Assembly: GCA_016219965.1 (NCBI GenBank)
Contig: JACRJM010000006.1
Location: 1 to 64,000 of the forward strand
DNA: 64,000 nucleotides
Source of the DNA: Candidatus Schekmanbacteria bacterium
Lineage (GTDB): Bacteria > Schekmanbacteria > GWA2-38-11 > J061
Direction: 5' to 3'
The translations under genes and the position numbers were made by a program. This document shows positions 60,585 through 64,000 of this stretch, one piece after another. How positions within the stretch are numbered: the first letter of the stretch is position 1; each line of letters begins with the position of its first letter. Under the pieces are notes generated by a model. It ran no database searches. It saw only the letters and a program-made list of their open reading frames with translations, and was not told where the DNA came from.

Positions 60585-63500
60585 CTAAGGGGCAGGTGTG
60601 CCCGCCCATTCAACGGCGTTTACAAAGAGAGTTGAATAATCAGAGTTTGAAAGCTCAACATCAGAAAGAAGTGTGGAAAAGCTAATGACACGTCCGCTTC
60701 CATAATCCCAGCCTACCACACCAGCGGCACCGGAATTACTGCTGTAGTAATATTCTGTTGCTCCGGATTTGGCAGCAAGATTTGATTCTGAACCGCTAAT
60801 ACTGTTCATTGAAAAAGTGAAAGATGAAGGAAGCCCATTGTTAAGTATTGGGTCAGATATATCATATTGCGAATAACTTGTAGATGATGCACTGTTCCAT
60901 GAGACCATATCAGCCGGAATAATAGGATCAAGCCCTGTATGCCTGCCACCTGAATCAATATTCCAGATGAGCCATTCTCCTGTGACAAGCCCGCCGCCGC
61001 TGTCTACAAAATCAATAAGGGCATTTTCACCGGAAACCGGCATGCTGCCGCTTGAACTCCAGTTATAGCTATTCTGAAGCACTACAACATTATATCCGTA
61101 AATATCTGTCTGTGTGCCATCCCATTCTCCCACTTGTGGTCCAAGAACAGGGATATGCTTGCGGGCAACAAGTGCATTAATCACTGCCTGGTCGGTATCA
61201 GCATCGCCGCTGCTCATTACATAAACGACAAGCGACCCAATAAGAGGTGCAGAACATTGTGTTGCAGATGCGAGAGAGCTTGTGCCGCTGGTAATAGATG
61301 TGGAAGAAACTGCTAAAGTGACTGTTACAGGTGATACAATTGTATCAACCGGAGATAAAGTAGTGACGCCAGAAACAAAATCCTGCGGGAAAACATAGGA
61401 ACAATCGATTCCGATATCTCCATTCGAATCAATACGCAATATCCAGAAATCTTCGCTTCCTGCTCCAGTTGAATCTGTCTGTCCTGCAACAATATAACCG
61501 CCTTCTAAAGTCTGCCATACAGATGAAGACAGTTCATTGTATGGACCAACATAGGTATTCCCCCATTCAACAGTTCCGGCTGAATCAAGTTTCAACACAA
61601 AGGCATTAATATCAGAACTTGTTAAGAAGGTGTAGCCTGTTATTATATACCCTCCGTCCTTTGCCTGCTCAATTGAACGAGGGTATTCGGTTAACGAGCT
61701 GTCATAGATATTCTGCCATGCAACCGAGCCGTCAGAATTCAGTTTTAATATCCAAACATCTCCATCAGAATGAATTGACGTCGAATAAGCCGCTACTATA
61801 TAAGCGCCGTCAGAAGTTTCTCTAACGGACGTGGCTAAATCATAATTGGTCCCGCCAAAAGTTTTCTGCCATGCAACTGTGCCGTCTGAATTAAGCTTCA
61901 ATATCCATGCTTCAGTGCCTGAACCAAAAGAACCTTCACCTGCAACAATAAACCCGCCATCAGATGTTTCATCTATTGAATAACCCCACTCTGAATTGCT
62001 TCCTCCATATTTTTTCTGCCATAAAACAGTTCCCGATGAATCAAGCCTTGCTACCCATAAATCATTGTTCCCGGAAGAAACAACAATACCTCCGGTAACG
62101 ATATAACCACCGTCAGATGTCTGATGCACTGACTGGGCAATTTCAGTATTGCTATCTCCCGAGCCTCCGCCAAACTTCTTCTGCCATTCAATATTGCCGG
62201 CTGCGTCAACCTTAAATAGCCAGATATCCGCAACCTCGGAACTGGCAGTTCCTGTAAAACCAGTTGTCCCTGCAACTATATATCCGCCGTCTGATGTCTG
62301 CTCGCAGGAATAGACAAGGTCATCATGCGTCCCGCCAAAAGTTTTCTGCCACTCAATTGAACCGTCAATCTTCAGTTTCATTAATAAAATATCCCACCAA
62401 CCTCCCGATTCAGTATTGCCTGCGACAATATACCCGCCGTCTGATGTCTGCCTGACAACTTTGGCATTATCCCTCTCAGGACCGCCGTATGTCTTTGCCC
62501 AGAGCACATCAACAGGAGTAAGGGTTCCTCCGTAAATACACTGACTTATGGGCGTAAGGGAATAGCCTACCTCGTCAACAACAGACGTTGATGCAATACT
62601 TACTGATGTATCAGAGGGAATTACAGTTGTAGCAACCGCTAAAGCAGTAGTAGAAAGAGGAATTACATCCGTATCAGCAACCACAATATTGCAAACTCCG
62701 GGTAAATTTCCTTCTGAATTGAGTTTCATTACCCAGGGATCATGATAGTCCGCATCAAATGTGTCAGCATATCCAGCCACAATAATGCCACCATCCGGGG
62801 AGAGAGCAACAGAATTAAATCTTTCTCCCAATGTAGATGCCGGCAGGGAATATGTCTTCTGCCAGATTATATCACCTGACGAACCTACCTTTATTAACCA
62901 GCCGGCGCTGTCTCCGTCATGGATAAATGAATAAGTCCAGCCAGCTACAATAAAATTGCCATCTGAAGTTTCCCGGACATCCTCTGCAATGTCAGTGGAC
63001 GTACCTCCATATGTTTTCTGCCATAATATATTGCCCGATAAATCGAGCTTGATAAGCCAGAAATCAGTGGGACCTCCTCCATAGGAACTCTTATAGCCAG
63101 CAATCAGATATTCTCCGCCTGATGTTTCTATTACAGATTGAGCTCTGTCATTAGCCCCTTCGCCGATCTTTTCCTGCCAAGAAATTGAGCCATCAGAGTC
63201 GAGCTTAAGCGCCCACACATCATAACCCGAGCTTATTTCGGAAGATGAAACAGTGTGTCCCACAACAAAATAGCCTCCGTCAGATGTTTCAATTATTTTC
63301 GTAGCTTCTTCAGTAATGCCCTCTTCACCGTATTTTGCTTTCCAGGCAACACTCCCGTCAGAATTAAGCTTTAATATCCATATATCATCACTGCTGGAAC
63401 TGAATGAATAGGACCACCCTGCAACTATATAGCCACCGTCTGAGGTCTGCTGGATTGATTCAGCCTGCTCCATAGAAGAGCCTCCATAGGTCTTCTGCCA

Positions 63501-64000
63501 CTCAGGGGTTCCATCGGAATTAATTTTAATAACACAGAAGTCATCAGTAGAACCTACAACAGAACTTGAAACTGTGTAACCGGCAAGCACATATCCGCTG
63601 TCAGTTGTCCGCTCAATAGCAAGTATTTCATCTCTATTTACATCCGGATTATACGTTTTCTGCCAGTTCACCGTGCCTTCGCTTCCAATATTCGCTATCC
63701 AGAAATAACCTTCAGAGGGATTTGTTTCTGGAACAGTATATCCTGCTGCAACACACCCTCCGTCTGGAGTAGCGGTAACAGAATTAGCTTGATCATCATC
63801 CAATCCGGTTGAAAATGTCCATGACCATGGAGAAGGCGCAGGCAGTGGAGACTGAGTTTTAAAAAACCAGACATAAGGAGATGCCATATTATTACCTGCA
63901 AGGTTTTCAACACCTGCTGTAATAGTAGCTGTGTAAACCATGTCATAGCTTAAAGGAGCAGAAGGAGTAAAAACAGCAGACATGGAATCAGTGAAATAGA
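60585..64000 (-). CDS. Giant secreted protein with two seven-bladed propellers and a ThuA-like C-terminus (partial)
   Basis: Open from the right window edge to 60585, more than 1137 residues, so the N-terminus lies outside. The first about 45 residues are the end of a Big_5-like Ig domain (FTPSAPLSYDMVYTATITAG). Seven repeats of the form SDGGYIVAGYT-n-WILKLNSDGSVAWQKTYGG follow, then a Cys-bounded Ser/Thr-rich cap, seven more repeats and a second similar cap. That fits two tandem seven-bladed propellers. The last 230 residues form a ThuA/GATase-like domain (VVLQNSYNW, SGGGLVTGEWLIW). The role is probably adhesive or surface binding. Ends 15 nt from the convergent VOC gene. Confidence 0.85.
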   Translation of the reverse strand, partial: YFTDSMSAVFTPSAPLSYDMVYTATITAGVENLAGNNMASPYVWFFKTQSPLPAPSPWSWTFSTGLDDDQANSVTATPDGGCVAAGYTVPETNPSEGYFWIANIGSEGTVNWQKTYNPDVNRDEILAIERTTDSGYVLAGYTVSSSVVGSTDDFCVIKINSDGTPEWQKTYGGSSMEQAESIQQTSDGGYIVAGWSYSFSSSSDDIWILKLNSDGSVAWKAKYGEEGITEEATKIIETSDGGYFVVGHTVSSSEISSGYDVWALKLDSDGSISWQEKIGEGANDRAQSVIETSGGEYLIAGYKSSYGGGPTDFWLIKLDLSGNILWQKTYGGTSTDIAEDVRETSDGNFIVAGWTYSFIHDGDSAGWLIKVGSSGDIIWQKTYSLPASTLGERFNSVALSPDGGIIVAGYADTFDADYHDPWVMKLNSEGNLPGVCNIVVADTDVIPLSTTALAVATTVIPSDTSVSIASTSVVDEVGYSLTPISQCIYGGTLTPVDVLWAKTYGGPERDNAKVVRQTSDGGYIVAGNTESGGWWDILLMKLKIDGSIEWQKTFGGTHDDLVYSCEQTSDGGYIVAGTTGFTGTASSEVADIWLFKVDAAGNIEWQKKFGGGSGDSNTEIAQSVHQTSDGGYIVTGGIVVSSGNNDLWVARLDSSGTVLWQKKYGGSNSEWGYSIDETSDGGFIVAGEGSFGSGTEAWILKLNSDGTVAWQKTFGGTNYDLATSVRETSDGAYIVAAYSTSIHSDGDVWILKLNSDGSVAWQNIYDSSLTEYPRSIEQAKDGGYIITGYTFLTSSDINAFVLKLDSAGTVEWGNTYVGPYNELSSSVWQTLEGGYIVAGQTDSTGAGSEDFWILRIDSNGDIGIDCSYVFPQDFVSGVTTLSPVDTIVSPVTVTLAVSSTSITSGTSSLASATQCSAPLIGSLVVYVMSSGDADTDQAVINALVARKHIPVLGPQVGEWDGTQTDIYGYNVVVLQNSYNWSSSGSMPVSGENALIDFVDSGGGLVTGEWLIWNIDSGGRHTGLDPIIPADMVSWNSASSTSYSQYDISDPILNNGLPSSFTFSMNSISGSESNLAAKSGATEYYYSSNSGAAGVVGWDYGSGRVISFSTLLSDVELSNSDYSTLFVNAVEWAGTPAP

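Overview
This is a 64 kb chromosomal window of moderate GC content, with no rRNA operon, no complete transposase and no CRISPR array. The coding content points to a Gram-negative anaerobe or micro-aerophile. It has TonB-dependent receptors, an undecaprenyl/lipid A L-Ara4N (arn) pathway, two aldehyde:ferredoxin oxidoreductase-type tungstoenzymes, a complex I/group 4 hydrogenase-like membrane complex, rubrerythrin, and many ferredoxin-type Fe-S proteins. I cannot name the species; a deltaproteobacterial, Nitrospirota-like or candidate-phylum (for example Schekmanbacteria-like) genome would fit, with low confidence.

Layout. 1-1.1 kb: a truncated GGDEF-EAL gene, a set of TGGACAC-type repeats and the 5' half of a tRNA-Arg(CCG), which look like the edge of an integrated element. 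1.1-7.2 kb: a secreted subtilase with a CUB-like insertion, TonB-dependent receptor 1 and a divergent unknown gene. 7.4-13.1 kb: an MFS transporter, then DUF362 / membrane Fe-S protein / DUF6599 / DUF362, a likely redox operon. 13.3-14.3 kb: a small graveyard of toxin-antitoxin remnants bounded by an 87-bp direct repeat. 14.4-23.5 kb: a GT39 gene and a secreted hypothetical on the minus strand, and the divergent arnB-arnC-arnA(formyltransferase)-arnA(decarboxylase)-arnD-GT39 cluster. 23.7-27.6 kb: two secreted proteins sharing a near-identical C-terminal module. 27.7-32.8 kb: a tightly packed minus-strand operon (PNPOx-like, K+ channel, CcdA, GT2, radical SAM, GT2). 33.7-34.4 kb: a HEPN/MNT toxin-antitoxin pair. 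34.6-42.7 kb: an HTH-EIIA regulator followed by a six-gene Ehr (energy-converting hydrogenase-related) complex whose large subunit has lost all four Ni-Fe cysteines. 42.8-48.6 kb: MoaD-like protein, AOR 1, DUF72, DUF190-CrcB, BASS transporter, HemD. 48.9-59.9 kb: a minus-strand block of rubrerythrin, AOR 2, ApbE, a cytochrome-c/PNPOx-like fusion, an MFS transporter and TonB-dependent receptors 3 and 2. 60-64 kb: a VOC protein and a giant secreted protein with two seven-bladed propellers, running off the right edge.

How it may fit together. Two paralogous TonB-receptor + MFS loci (3.6-8.8 kb and 48.9-55.4 kb) look like matched outer- and inner-membrane routes for the same class of unidentified ligand. 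In the second locus they are co-oriented with a periplasmic haem/flavin-type protein, a flavin transferase and a tungstoenzyme. The Ehr complex would couple electron transfer to ion translocation without being a hydrogenase. Several small palindromic repeat families are scattered between operons and probably serve as terminators or REP-like elements.
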